Below are positions 26,904 through 34,023 of a stretch of 64,000 bases of DNA, piece by piece. This stretch comes from Actinorhabdospora filicis. Its GTDB lineage: Bacteria > Actinomycetota > Actinomycetes > Mycobacteriales > Micromonosporaceae. The notes beneath the pieces were generated by a model. It did no database searches. It was not told where the DNA came from and saw only the letters and a list, made by a program, of their open reading frames with translations. How positions within the stretch are numbered: the stretch's first letter is position 1; every line of letters begins with the position of its first letter. Location of the stretch: NCBI RefSeq assembly GCF_030269765.1, contig NZ_BSTX01000002.1:434001-498000 (forward strand), given 5' to 3'. The translations under genes and the position numbers were made by a program.

Positions 26904-27407
26904 ATGACCGTGCGACTGGTGACCGGACCGCTGACCCTGCGCCCATGGACGGCGTCCGACGCCCCCGCGGTACTCGCCGCCTACACTGACCCGTCCGTGG
27001 CGGCCTGGTCGACCGAACCGGTCACCGACCCCGCCCACGCCGAGGCCTGGATCCACGCCCGCGTCAACGGCTGGGCGGACGGATCACGCGCGTCCTTCGC
27101 CGTCACCGACACCGAGTCAGGCCAGATCCTCGGCCAGGTCGGCCTGCGCCTGGCCGACGGCGAGGCCGAAGTCGGCTACTGGACCCTGCCCGCTGCACGC
27201 GGCCGCGGTGTCGCCTCGACCGCCCTCGACGCGCTCGCCGGCTGGGCCCTCGACGCCCTCGACCTCACCCGCATCACACTCATCCACAGCGTGGACAACC
27301 CGGCCTCCTGCCGCGTCGCCGAACGCGGCGGCTTCCCCCTCGCCCTCCAGCTCGAACCCACCGAACGCTGGCCCGCCCCCGGCCACCTGCACGTGCGCAA
27401 GGCATAG
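26904..27407 (+). CDS. GNAT-family N-acetyltransferase
   Basis: The 167-residue product has the RimJ/RimL-like layout: LTLRPWTASDAPAVLAAY, then ILGQVGLRL, VGYWTLPAARGRGVAST (the acetyl-CoA-binding R/Q-x-x-G-x-G/A loop, here ARGRGVA) and ITLIHSVDNPASCRVAERGGF. This subfamily acetylates N-terminal amines of proteins or small amines. An ATG at 26892 is an alternative start five codons earlier. It lies between the two cysteine-rich peptide genes, on the opposite strand; a functional link is possible but unproven. Confidence 0.85.
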   Translation: MTVRLVTGPLTLRPWTASDAPAVLAAYTDPSVAAWSTEPVTDPAHAEAWIHARVNGWADGSRASFAVTDTESGQILGQVGLRLADGEAEVGYWTLPAARGRGVASTALDALAGWALDALDLTRITLIHSVDNPASCRVAERGGFPLALQLEPTERWPAPGHLHVRKA

Positions 27408-27499
27408 GCCGTCGTCAATGGATCATGGCGGTGGCGACGTCCATCGCCGGGGCACACTGCCGTTCTGTGTCCGCCGCACCTCGTGCCCGGCTGGCGTAG

Positions 27500-27994
27500 C
27501 GCTGGGGCGAATCCTCTAGGAGGGCGGCCTCAGCGGAACTGATCTACTCGTCCGGATCCGGCCTGGAGGTCAGGGGCACGCGGACCGTCGATGGAGTCGA
27601 CTTCCGGGTCGACGGAGGCAAGAATCCGCAGAGGCTGAAGGTCGGCTTCGCGCATGGCGCACGCCTTGCGATGGCATCCGTATGTATCGACGAGGCTCAC
27701 CTGCTGAGACTCCGGAGGGCGCGGTTCGTCACCGTCGTAGTTTGCGATGGCTCGATCGCCTCCCTCGTAGTGAGAAGGCGTGGCGGAGAGATCGCCTGTG
27801 ACCTCCTCACATGGCAGGGCCTGGGCGTCGCGGTACTCGACGGCCCGAAGCCGTGGCGCTGGGAACTCCGCGGACTCTCCAACGCGAATGAGGCAATCGC
27901 AGCGAGAAGCCTGCGCTCGCCTGTGAACTCTCGCAGTCTCCGGCGTGGAAGCGCCCCTTATGAGCTCGACCCGCGTAAGGAACAGAATCCGTAG
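27500..27994 (+). CDS. Unrecognised ORF lacking a clear start codon
   Basis: An open frame of 165 codons has no in-frame ATG before 27671, although an excellent Shine-Dalgarno sequence (AGGAGG, 27518-27523) is present. The codons expected to start translation read TCA or CTG (27530, 27539). The sequence from there (AELIYSSGSGLEVRGTR, VDGVDFRVDGG) looks like a continuous protein joining the 107-codon ATG frame. A lost start codon, a CTG start or decay would explain it. No family is recognised, and base composition is less G+C-rich than around it. Confidence 0.35.
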   Translation, partial: RWGESSRRAASAELIYSSGSGLEVRGTRTVDGVDFRVDGGKNPQRLKVGFAHGARLAMASVCIDEAHLLRLRRARFVTVVVCDGSIASLVVRRRGGEIACDLLTWQGLGVAVLDGPKPWRWELRGLSNANEAIAARSLRSPVNSRSLRRGSAPYELDPRKEQNP

Positions 27995-28045
27995 CGAACG
28001 GGCCCCGACGTGGCTCCGGGCGACTGGTCATGATGGCAACGCCCA

Positions 28046-28088
28046 GCGCCGGGCCCGCCCGGGCAACGGAACCCGGTGAACCCGGCGC
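28046..28088. terminator. Possible terminator stem-loop between convergent genes
   Basis: The arms GCGCCGGG and CCCGGCGC pair perfectly across a 27-base loop that can itself fold. It sits 12 nt upstream of the stop of the second cysteine-rich peptide gene, in the gap between converging frames. Confidence 0.35.
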
Positions 28089-28100
28089 CTTCGGAAACGG

Positions 28101-28262
28101 TCAGCACGAGCCGTTGCGGTAGCACCCCTGGGACGTGCAGCAGTACAGCTCGTGCGTGGCGCGCTCGCAGACATTCAAACCGCTACACCATCCGGCACTC
28201 GCGTGGGCCTTGGGTACGAGCACGCGGAGCAGCCGGTCGGCGACCTTGTTGAGACGGGTCAT
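28101..28262 (-). CDS. Cysteine-rich small peptide, copy 2 (53 aa, 6 Cys)
   Basis: A paralogue of the 26588-26782 peptide. The leader MTRLNKVADRLLRVLVP places DRLL at 9-12 and LVP at 15-17 exactly as in copy 1, then the Ala-rich stretch, then Cys at 26, 32, 41, 42, 47 and 53. The vicinal Cys pair is kept, while the spacing after it and the final residues differ, ending in Cys. AAGGAGG six bases before the ATG at 28260-28262 is a strong ribosome-binding site, supporting expression. A conserved leader with a variable Cys core is the pattern expected of peptide precursors. Export route and target are unknown. Confidence 0.65.
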   Translation of the reverse strand: MTRLNKVADRLLRVLVPKAHASAGWCSGLNVCERATHELYCCTSQGCYRNGSC

Positions 28263-28489
28263 TGTGGACCTCCTTGGCCATCGGCCCGGCGGCCGGATGG
28301 CTGCCGTCAACGTAGCGACGCCGGGGAATCGCCGCGCCCCGTCGTCACCTAACGGGACGACTCGGGCGCGTGGGCTGGATGCTCATGGTGCCTCGCGTCA
28401 AAGGGTGCCGATACCTTCAACGCGCAGGTTGCGATGCGGGAGGCGGGCGAAGTGACCGCGGCACTGGAACCCATCGTCCGGCTCGCGCC

Positions 28490-28800
28490 GTGACGTACAT
28501 CGACTTCTTCATCCCCGGGGTGGGACGGCCCCGCGAGGTCTCGACCCTGGAGGAGATGAACGTCGCCTTCAGCGCGCTCCTGGCGGACGCCGACGGAACC
28601 CCGCACGGCTCTACCACCGTGGACGCCCGCTCCTGCCCGCCGGTGGGGTGGACTACGAGCTGCAGGTGGCCGTCGTCCCGGAACACGGAGTGGTGGCCAT
28701 GCGGTTCGGAGCCGACGGAACATGGTTCACAAAAGGCACCGAACCTCCGGCCGGGATCGCCACTACACCGAGCCCCAGGCAGACATCCGTGGTCGTCAGG
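28490..28800 (+). pseudogene. Frameshifted Imm1-like immunity protein relic
   Basis: From a GTG at 28490 the frame reads VTYIDFFIPGVGRPREV, STLEEMNVAFSALLADADG, then loses coherence. A frame shift of one base near 28604-28610 continues the logical protein as ARLYHRGRPLLPAGGVDYELQVAV, VPEHGVVAMRFGADGTWFTKG, after which it decays. The N-terminal helix with LLADADG, the GGVDYELQVAV strand and the PEHGVVAM strand resemble actinomycete Imm1 immunity proteins, which often pair with DNA deaminase toxins. No toxin lies beside it; a DddA-like toxin is 7 kb away. The 3' end abuts the caspase gene and appears truncated. Confidence 0.5.
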
Positions 28801-30646
28801 CCTCAGCCTCGTGCTGTTCGTCGCGCTGCTCAAAGTGACGAGCGAGGACGGTCATGGCGTCGGTGCTGCCGTTGTCTGCGGCGCGCCGCAACCAGGTCTC
28901 GGACTCCGCTAGTTTCCTGCGCTTCATGAGGAGTACTCCGAGGTGGTCCATGGCGTCCGAGTTGCCTTGGTCTGCGGCGCGCCGAAACCAGACCTCGGCT
29001 TCCGCCAGCTTCCGGCGCTGTTGGAGGAGAAGACCGAGGTTGAACAGCGCGTCGGTGTGCCCGGCGTCGACGGCTCGCCGAAACCAGGCCTCGGCCTGCT
29101 TCGGTTTCCTTCGCTTCGCGAAGAGCACGCCGAGATTGAACAGGCCGTGGGCATTGCCGTTGTCAGCGGCGCGTCGGAACAAGGTCTCGGCTTCTGGGAG
29201 GTCCCCGCGTTTCATGAGGAGAACGCCGAGGTTGTTCATACCGAGGGCGCTGCCGTTGTCTGCGGCGCGCCGGAGCCAGGTCTCGGCTTCCGCCACGTCC
29301 CCGCGCATCTGGAGGATGGAACCGAGGATGAACATAGTTGCGCTCTCGCCGCCGTCGGCGGCGCGCCGCAACCAGGTCTCGGCCTCCTGGAGGTCCCCGC
29401 GCCTCGCGAGGAGTCGGCCGAGGTTGTGCATTCCAAGTGTGTTGGCGTTGTCGGCGGCGCGCCGCCACCAGATTTCAGCCTCTGGCAAGTCCTCGCGCTT
29501 CTCGAAGAGAACACCGAGGTTGTTCATGGCGAGGGTGCTGCCGTTGTCTGCGGCTCGCCGGTACCAGGCCTCGGCCTCAACGAGTTCGCCACGCTGTTCC
29601 AGGAGGTACCCGAGGTTGTTCATCCCGAGGGCATTGCCGTTGTCCGCGGAACGCCGGTACGAGGCCTCGGCCTCAGCCAGTTCGCCACGCTGTTCCAGGA
29701 GATACCCGAAGTTGTTCATCCCGAGGGCATCGCCGCCGTCGGCGGCACGCCGCCACCATGTCTCGGCCTCAGGCAGGTTCCCGCTTCCGGCGAGGTAGTA
29801 GGCGAGGCTGAGCATGGCGGTGGTGTCACCGAGCTCGGCGGAGCGCTGGGCCCACACCTTGGTTTGGTCGTCGTCCGGCTTGGGCTGGGTGATGCGGGTG
29901 GCGGCCTTGTTGCGGGCGATGGTGATGGCAGAACCATCGTTGCGGGTGCGCTGCTGGGGTGTCGGCCGCGACTTGGCGTTCAGGGCCTTGTATATGCCGC
30001 GGTACAGATCGTCGGTGGTCAGCAGGTCTCCGGCACCGGGGATCCCACGGGTGAGGACACCGATGAGCTCGCCGGTGAAGGCGGTGTAGGCCTCGCCCAC
30101 CGGTGCCAGGGACAGCTTGGTCTCCGCCGAGGAGGTCAGGAGATAAGTGCTGTCGTCGATGACGGCATGGGCGGCAATGCCATCGGTACCGCCGGTGCCC
30201 CTCATCCAGCCGACCAGGGCGCGACCGGAAAAGCAGCAGTCCAAGACCACGACCTTGCGCGCCGCCTGCGAGGCGATCACGACCTCGCGCAGGTAGTCAT
30301 ACGGCAGGGCCGTCTCCTGTTCATCGGGGACCGTGCCGTGCAGAGCCAGGAGCAGGTCTCCGCGGGTGTTGGTCAGCCCGTGCCCGGAGTAGTAGATCAG
30401 CAGGAGGTCGGTGGCCTGCTGGGCGGCGGACCGTACCGCTCCCAGCGCCTGGCGTACCTCTGCGTCCCCGGGGACCATTACGCAACAGTCGGGCTTGACT
30501 CCCCACACGCCGGGATCAGTGAGCGCCTCCTGTAGGGCTTTCGCTCCGGCGGGAACCGATGGCAGATCCGCTAACGCCTGATTCTCGAAGGCACCGACTC
30601 CGATCAGGACCACTCGCGACGCCGACACATCCGCAATCCCCACCAT
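28796..30646 (-). CDS. Caspase (peptidase C14) protein with about 11 TPR/Sel1-like repeats
   Basis: Residues 10-250 form a caspase-type protease domain with the catalytic dyad in LLIYYSGHGL (His89) and VVVLDCCFSGRA (Cys137/138). A linker with TPQQRTRNDGSAITIARN follows. From about residue 262 there are eleven near-identical 36-residue repeats of the type AADNGSALGMNNLGVLLMKRGDLPEAETW, forming a superhelical protein-binding array. Bacterial caspase-repeat proteins act in programmed death and anti-phage systems, where the repeats sense or recruit a partner. The start has GAAGGGGGA upstream. No obvious partner gene is adjacent except the decayed Imm1-like relic. Confidence 0.9.
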   Translation of the reverse strand: MVGIADVSASRVVLIGVGAFENQALADLPSVPAGAKALQEALTDPGVWGVKPDCCVMVPGDAEVRQALGAVRSAAQQATDLLLIYYSGHGLTNTRGDLLLALHGTVPDEQETALPYDYLREVVIASQAARKVVVLDCCFSGRALVGWMRGTGGTDGIAAHAVIDDSTYLLTSSAETKLSLAPVGEAYTAFTGELIGVLTRGIPGAGDLLTTDDLYRGIYKALNAKSRPTPQQRTRNDGSAITIARNKAATRITQPKPDDDQTKVWAQRSAELGDTTAMLSLAYYLAGSGNLPEAETWWRRAADGGDALGMNNFGYLLEQRGELAEAEASYRRSADNGNALGMNNLGYLLEQRGELVEAEAWYRRAADNGSTLAMNNLGVLFEKREDLPEAEIWWRRAADNANTLGMHNLGRLLARRGDLQEAETWLRRAADGGESATMFILGSILQMRGDVAEAETWLRRAADNGSALGMNNLGVLLMKRGDLPEAETLFRRAADNGNAHGLFNLGVLFAKRRKPKQAEAWFRRAVDAGHTDALFNLGLLLQQRRKLAEAEVWFRRAADQGNSDAMDHLGVLLMKRRKLAESETWLRRAADNGSTDAMTVLARHFEQRDEQHEAEA

Positions 30647-30726
30647 GCCGTCCCCCTTCGCGTATGGGCATCCCCAGCATCATCCACCCGAGCGGCTTTG
30701 TCACCACAGAGGCGGCGAGGACGCCA

Positions 30727-31611
30727 TCAGTCGTGACGGTGCCCCACGATGTAGTCGATGTAGCGGATGGTGTCCTCGCGGTCTTCCTCGTCGATCGAGT
30801 CCCACAGGTCCGCCAGCCAGTAGAGCGAGGCCGACATCGGCCAGGCCCATCCGCGTATCCACGTCGCCTCGTCGAACCCGAGCGCCTCCCGGTAGGCGGC
30901 TCGCGCGCGGGCGTCGAACAGGCTCCAGCCCGGCCACGCCTCGACCGCCGGGTCGCCGCGGCCGAGTCCGCCGAAGTCGATCACCGCGGTGAGCCTGCCC
31001 CGCTCGACCAGCAGGTTGCCCTCCATGAGGTCACCGTGCAGCCATACCGGCGGCCCGGACCACGCGTCGGCCTCCATCGCCTCGTCCCACGCCGCGGTCA
31101 CCGCTCGCCCGTCGATGCGCTCGCCCAGGGCGGCGATCGACCGGCGGATCAGCTCGTCTCGCTGTGCGAGGGGGACGCCGCGCTCGATGCCCTGCTTGAC
31201 GGGCCCGTCCATCGGGTCGATCGCGATCATCGCGCGCACGAAGCCGGCGAGGTCGACGGCGAGGTCGACGAGGTCCTGCCCCTCTTCCGGGTTGCTCCCG
31301 TCCAGCCAGGGGACGACCGTCCACGGCCAGGGATAGTCCCCGCCGGGCTGGCCGACCGTGATCGGCACGGGCACCGGCACGGGTAGGTGCGGTGCCAGCC
31401 GTGGCAGCCAGGTCGCGTCGGTCGACACCTGGTCGACCGCCCACTGCGCCCGCGGGAGGCGTGCCGTCAGGGAATCGCCCAGCCGGAACAGCGCGTTGTC
31501 GGTGCCGTTCAGCGGTTGCGGGACGATCGGCAGGTCCGACCACTCGGGGAACTGCTCGTCGATCAGGGCGCGTACCTGCGCGGTGGTGACGACGATCTCT
31601 CCAGGACGCAT
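30727..31611 (-). CDS. Aminoglycoside phosphotransferase (APH)-fold kinase
   Basis: The APH/choline-kinase fold is shown by VWLHGDLMEGNLLVERGRL (catalytic loop HGDxxxxN) and AVIDFGGLGRGDPAVE (the DFG-like metal-binding motif). N-terminal lobe strands occur at LPIVPQPLNGTDNALFRL. The product length, about 294 residues, fits small-molecule kinases of this group. It may phosphorylate an antibiotic or a metabolite; sequence alone does not tell which. The ATG at 31609-31611 is chosen because upstream codons are not conserved in style. Confidence 0.85.
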   Translation of the reverse strand: MRPGEIVVTTAQVRALIDEQFPEWSDLPIVPQPLNGTDNALFRLGDSLTARLPRAQWAVDQVSTDATWLPRLAPHLPVPVPVPITVGQPGGDYPWPWTVVPWLDGSNPEEGQDLVDLAVDLAGFVRAMIAIDPMDGPVKQGIERGVPLAQRDELIRRSIAALGERIDGRAVTAAWDEAMEADAWSGPPVWLHGDLMEGNLLVERGRLTAVIDFGGLGRGDPAVEAWPGWSLFDARARAAYREALGFDEATWIRGWAWPMSASLYWLADLWDSIDEEDREDTIRYIDYIVGHRHD

Positions 31612-31766
31612 CGCGCGACCGTAGGGCCTGCTCGATCGGCCCGTCAATCGATTTCGGACCGTCCATGATCACCCGGGCACACCCGGGGCCGGCCGATCCG
31701 GTTGGATGTCCTCGACGGCCTCGCGCGACGCGGGGACACCACGCAACCGGAGGGGTGCTGATCTCG

Positions 31767-32450
31767 GTGAACGGGCTGAACGAGGTGCTGGCGGGCAACC
31801 GCTACCCCGGACGCGGGGTCCTGTGGTGCCGGACCGGCGACGGCGACACCCTCGGCGCGTACTTCCTCACGGGGCGAAGCGAGGCCTCTCGGGCCCGCGT
31901 CCTGCACCGCACGGAAGGGGGCGAGCTGGTCGTGGCCCCGTCAGCGTCCAGCGAGCACGACCACCTGCGTCACTACGTCGCCGCCCGCCAGAGCGGCGAC
32001 TGGCTGGTCTACGGCAACGGCGAGCAGGTCGCCACGGTCGCCGACCGGCTCGACTCGGGACTGATTCCCGCCCTGGCCCTGGACGGGCTGGACTACGAAC
32101 CGGACCCGCCGATCTTCACCCCGCGCCTGACCGTCGTCGCCGACGGCCGGCGGGCCTGGTTCGGCGCCGCACGGCACAGCGGCGGGGAGCGCACGGCCAC
32201 CAACCGGTTGACCCTGCAGGTCGGCGATCTGGCGCCGGGTGAGGGAGTGCTCATGACGACCTACCGGTCGAGCGAGCACGAGGTCGCCACGGGCGACGCG
32301 TTCGCCGAGGTCCGCATCGCGGCCGCCGACCGTGGGGGCCTGCTGGACGAGCTGTGGTCCTGCCTGCCGGGCCACCTTCGGGTCGCCGCGGCGGTGTTCT
32401 CACCCGGTGGTCTCGCCGGGGCCGACATCGTGCAGGCTGACCAGCCCTAG
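31767..32450 (+). CDS. IMP cyclohydrolase-like protein
   Basis: The sequence NRYPGRGVLWC, AYFLTGRSEASRARVL, LVYGNGEQVATVADRL and YEPDPPIFTPRLTV follows the order and spacing of the IMP cyclohydrolase family (PurO-like), which closes the purine ring to give IMP. Most actinomycetes use PurH for this step, so this copy may be a paralogue with a changed role. A GTG at 31767 lies 12 nt after GGAGGG; a GTG at 31755 is too close to it. It converges on the cas6e gene with a 4-bp gap. Confidence 0.7.
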   Translation: MNGLNEVLAGNRYPGRGVLWCRTGDGDTLGAYFLTGRSEASRARVLHRTEGGELVVAPSASSEHDHLRHYVAARQSGDWLVYGNGEQVATVADRLDSGLIPALALDGLDYEPDPPIFTPRLTVVADGRRAWFGAARHSGGERTATNRLTLQVGDLAPGEGVLMTTYRSSEHEVATGDAFAEVRIAAADRGGLLDELWSCLPGHLRVAAAVFSPGGLAGADIVQADQP

Positions 32451-32454
32451 AAGG

Positions 32455-33090
32455 TCACTCGGCCACGCGGAGACTGAGCAGCCCGGCCCCGAACGCCTTC
32501 GCCCGTCCGATGCCGGTCTGGACGGCCTCGCGGACGGCGTCGGGGTCGGTGACCGTGGCGGTCCCGTCGAACCTGCGCAGCACGTGGTGAATCCACCGGC
32601 GCGGGTCCGGGCCCTTCTTGCCGATGGCCTCGGGCAGCACGACGGAGGAGAACTCACCGAGCTCAAGTCCGCAGGTGGTGGCCCGCTCGGTCCACCACTC
32701 GTCGGCGGCCGCGCCCTTGAAGACCTGGAGCTTGCCCGGGCCCTCATCGACGGCGAGGCGCTTGGACGGGTTGACCGTGATCCGGTAGGCGACCTCGGTC
32801 CCGGGCTCCAGGCGTTCGAGCACCGGGCCGATGTCGCGGCATTCGAAGTCGCCGTAGCCGACGGGGAACCGGCTCGCGTCCGGTTCGGTCCGCGTCTGCA
32901 CGAGGATCTGGGTGGTGTCGGCGTCCTGCTCGATGCGGAAGAGGACACCGGCCGCGCGGCGGGCGTTGTCGCCGAGGTCGTCGGGCGCCAGCAGCATGAG
33001 CCGCCGGTGGAGCCGCTGGACGTCGTCGAGATCGGCGACGGCGTCCTGATCGGCCGGGTTGAGGGTGATCGTGGTGAGGTACAGATTCAT
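32455..33090 (-). CDS. cas6e: Orphan Cas6e/Cse3 CRISPR RNA endonuclease
   Basis: The 211-residue protein has the Cas6e layout of two ferredoxin-like folds. It starts MNLYLTTITLNP, carries DDVQRLHRRLMLLAP with the expected catalytic His (His28), LVQTRTEPDASRFP, AYRITVNPSKR and the C-terminal Gly-rich RNA-binding loop GIGRAKAFGAGLLSL. Cas6e cuts type I-E CRISPR repeats and stays bound in Cascade. Here there is no cas1, cas2, cas3, cse1, cse2, cas7, cas5 or array within the window. It may serve a CRISPR locus elsewhere, or be a remnant or a repurposed RNase. Confidence 0.85.
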   Translation of the reverse strand: MNLYLTTITLNPADQDAVADLDDVQRLHRRLMLLAPDDLGDNARRAAGVLFRIEQDADTTQILVQTRTEPDASRFPVGYGDFECRDIGPVLERLEPGTEVAYRITVNPSKRLAVDEGPGKLQVFKGAAADEWWTERATTCGLELGEFSSVVLPEAIGKKGPDPRRWIHHVLRRFDGTATVTDPDAVREAVQTGIGRAKAFGAGLLSLRVAE

Positions 33091-33254
33091 GCAGTGGCCT
33101 CGGTGTAGTGGCTGAGCGCTTCCAGGTGAGCGTGACCGCGTCCGGTCCACGGCTCCGGCGTAGGCCGTTCAGCGCGAGGACTGATCTGACCTTCGTGGAA
33201 GAACTCTAGGACGAGGCCGACGCGGGTCGACAGCCGCGTCGTCACTGCTGGGCG

Positions 33255-33282
33255 GGCTGCTTCCCACACGTGGGAAGCAGCC
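33255..33282 (-). terminator. Perfect 12-bp hairpin between the ABM gene and cas6e
   Basis: GGCTGCTTCCCA pairs fully with TGGGAAGCAGCC across a CACG loop. It lies 68 nt downstream of the monooxygenase stop and 165 nt upstream of the cas6e start, both on the minus strand, so it most likely ends the monooxygenase transcript. There is no U-tract. A role as an RNA hairpin in the cas6e leader is an alternative. Confidence 0.45.
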
Positions 33283-33349
33283 ATCTCGGCTCACGTTTGC
33301 CTGGGACCGTCTCGGAAGCTCGATACCGGCCAATGGCGGGGACCGTGGC

Positions 33350-33637
33350 TCAGACCAGTTCGGTCAGCAGCTGGAGCTGCGGCGGTCCGGCGAGCAGCTC
33401 GGCCCCGGCCTCGAAGGCCGCGGTCATGTGCGGGCTGGTCAGGTGAGCGTCGAAGGACGCCCGGTCGGCCCAGGACTCCACGACGATCCAAGCGCCCGGC
33501 GTCTCCGGGTGCGGGTAGGGCTGGTAGCTCAGGCATCCGGGCTCGGCCAGGGTCGGCGCGACCAGGCTCAGGGCCTGCTCGCGGACACGGTCCTCCTGAC
33601 CAGGGGCGGCCTGCAGGTTGGCGATCGCGGTGATCAT
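33350..33637 (-). CDS. Antibiotic biosynthesis monooxygenase (ABM)-fold protein
   Basis: The 95-residue product MITAIANLQAAPGQEDRVREQ, with EPGCLSYQPY and WIVVESWADRASFDAHLTSPH, is a complete dimeric ferredoxin-like ABM domain as in YgiN-type quinol monooxygenases. The SPHMTAAFEAG end is also typical. GAGGAG stands upstream of the ATG at 33635-33637. Such proteins oxidise quinones or anthrone-like compounds, and many have unknown substrates. It is monocistronic. Confidence 0.85.
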   Translation of the reverse strand: MITAIANLQAAPGQEDRVREQALSLVAPTLAEPGCLSYQPYPHPETPGAWIVVESWADRASFDAHLTSPHMTAAFEAGAELLAGPPQLQLLTELV

Positions 33638-33800
33638 CGGTTCTCCTCGGGGTGGGTGATCACGATCAACATAGGAGCACGCCGGGGCCTTCCGCATTGG
33701 CGTGTGCTCCTCGACACCAGGGGATAACGCGGCTCCACCCGGAGTCGGACTTCCCCGCAGGGCTGCCACCAGACGGCTTTTGCCGGTCAAAAACGTGAAA

Positions 33801-33825
33801 CGCCCCCGGCACGAAGCCGGGGGCG
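33801..33825 (-). terminator. Intrinsic terminator of the XRE-DUF397 operon
   Basis: A perfect 10-bp stem (CGCCCCCGGC / GCCGGGGGCG) with loop ACGAA is followed, in the minus direction, by a T-rich run (TTTCACGTTTTT). It lies 18 nt beyond the DUF397 stop. This is the most canonical intrinsic terminator in the window. Confidence 0.8.
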
Positions 33826-33843
33826 GTTGCTTGGGGGCTGGGG

Positions 33844-34023
33844 TCAGCGGGTGGCGGTTGCCAGGAAGCCGCGCCAGTCGTCCGCCGACATGGCCAAGAT
33901 CGGCGAGCCCTCGGCGAGCTTGCTGTCTCGGACCTCGTAGCGGCCCGCGTGGGTGCGAGCTTCTACGCACTGGCCGCTCTGCCCGCCGCTACGGCTCGAT
34001 TTGCGCCACGGGGAAGTGCCCAC
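33844..34023 (-). CDS. DUF397 protein
   Basis: The 59-residue product starts with GTG and reads VGTSPWRKSSRSGGQSGQCVE, then YEVRDSKLAEGSPILAMSADDWRGFL. This matches the DUF397 signature (W.KSS.S...G.CVEva, vRDSk.p.gp.l......W..f). It overlaps the end of the HTH-DUF5753 regulator by 35 bp, the standard actinomycete pairing, in which the small protein is thought to modulate or antagonise the regulator. The function of this pair is unknown. Confidence 0.9.
   Translation of the reverse strand: MGTSPWRKSSRSGGQSGQCVEARTHAGRYEVRDSKLAEGSPILAMSADDWRGFLATATR

Noticed and set aside
27400..27530. tRNA-like 3' end (GCGAATCC) near 27507-27514
   Set aside because: No cloverleaf stems or acceptor pairing could be formed around it.
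28370..28912. A 180-codon plus-strand frame over the Imm1-like relic
   Set aside because: Only its middle part is coherent; the upstream part lacks a ribosome-binding site and the downstream part runs antisense into the caspase gene.
33087..33284. A 65-codon minus-strand frame ending in an ATGA overlap with cas6e
   Set aside because: Its start lies inside the perfect hairpin and the translation has no recognisable style; kept only as a possible leader ORF.
32400..33300. CRISPR array next to cas6e
   Set aside because: No repeated 28-29-nt units with spacers were seen here, or elsewhere in the window by eye.
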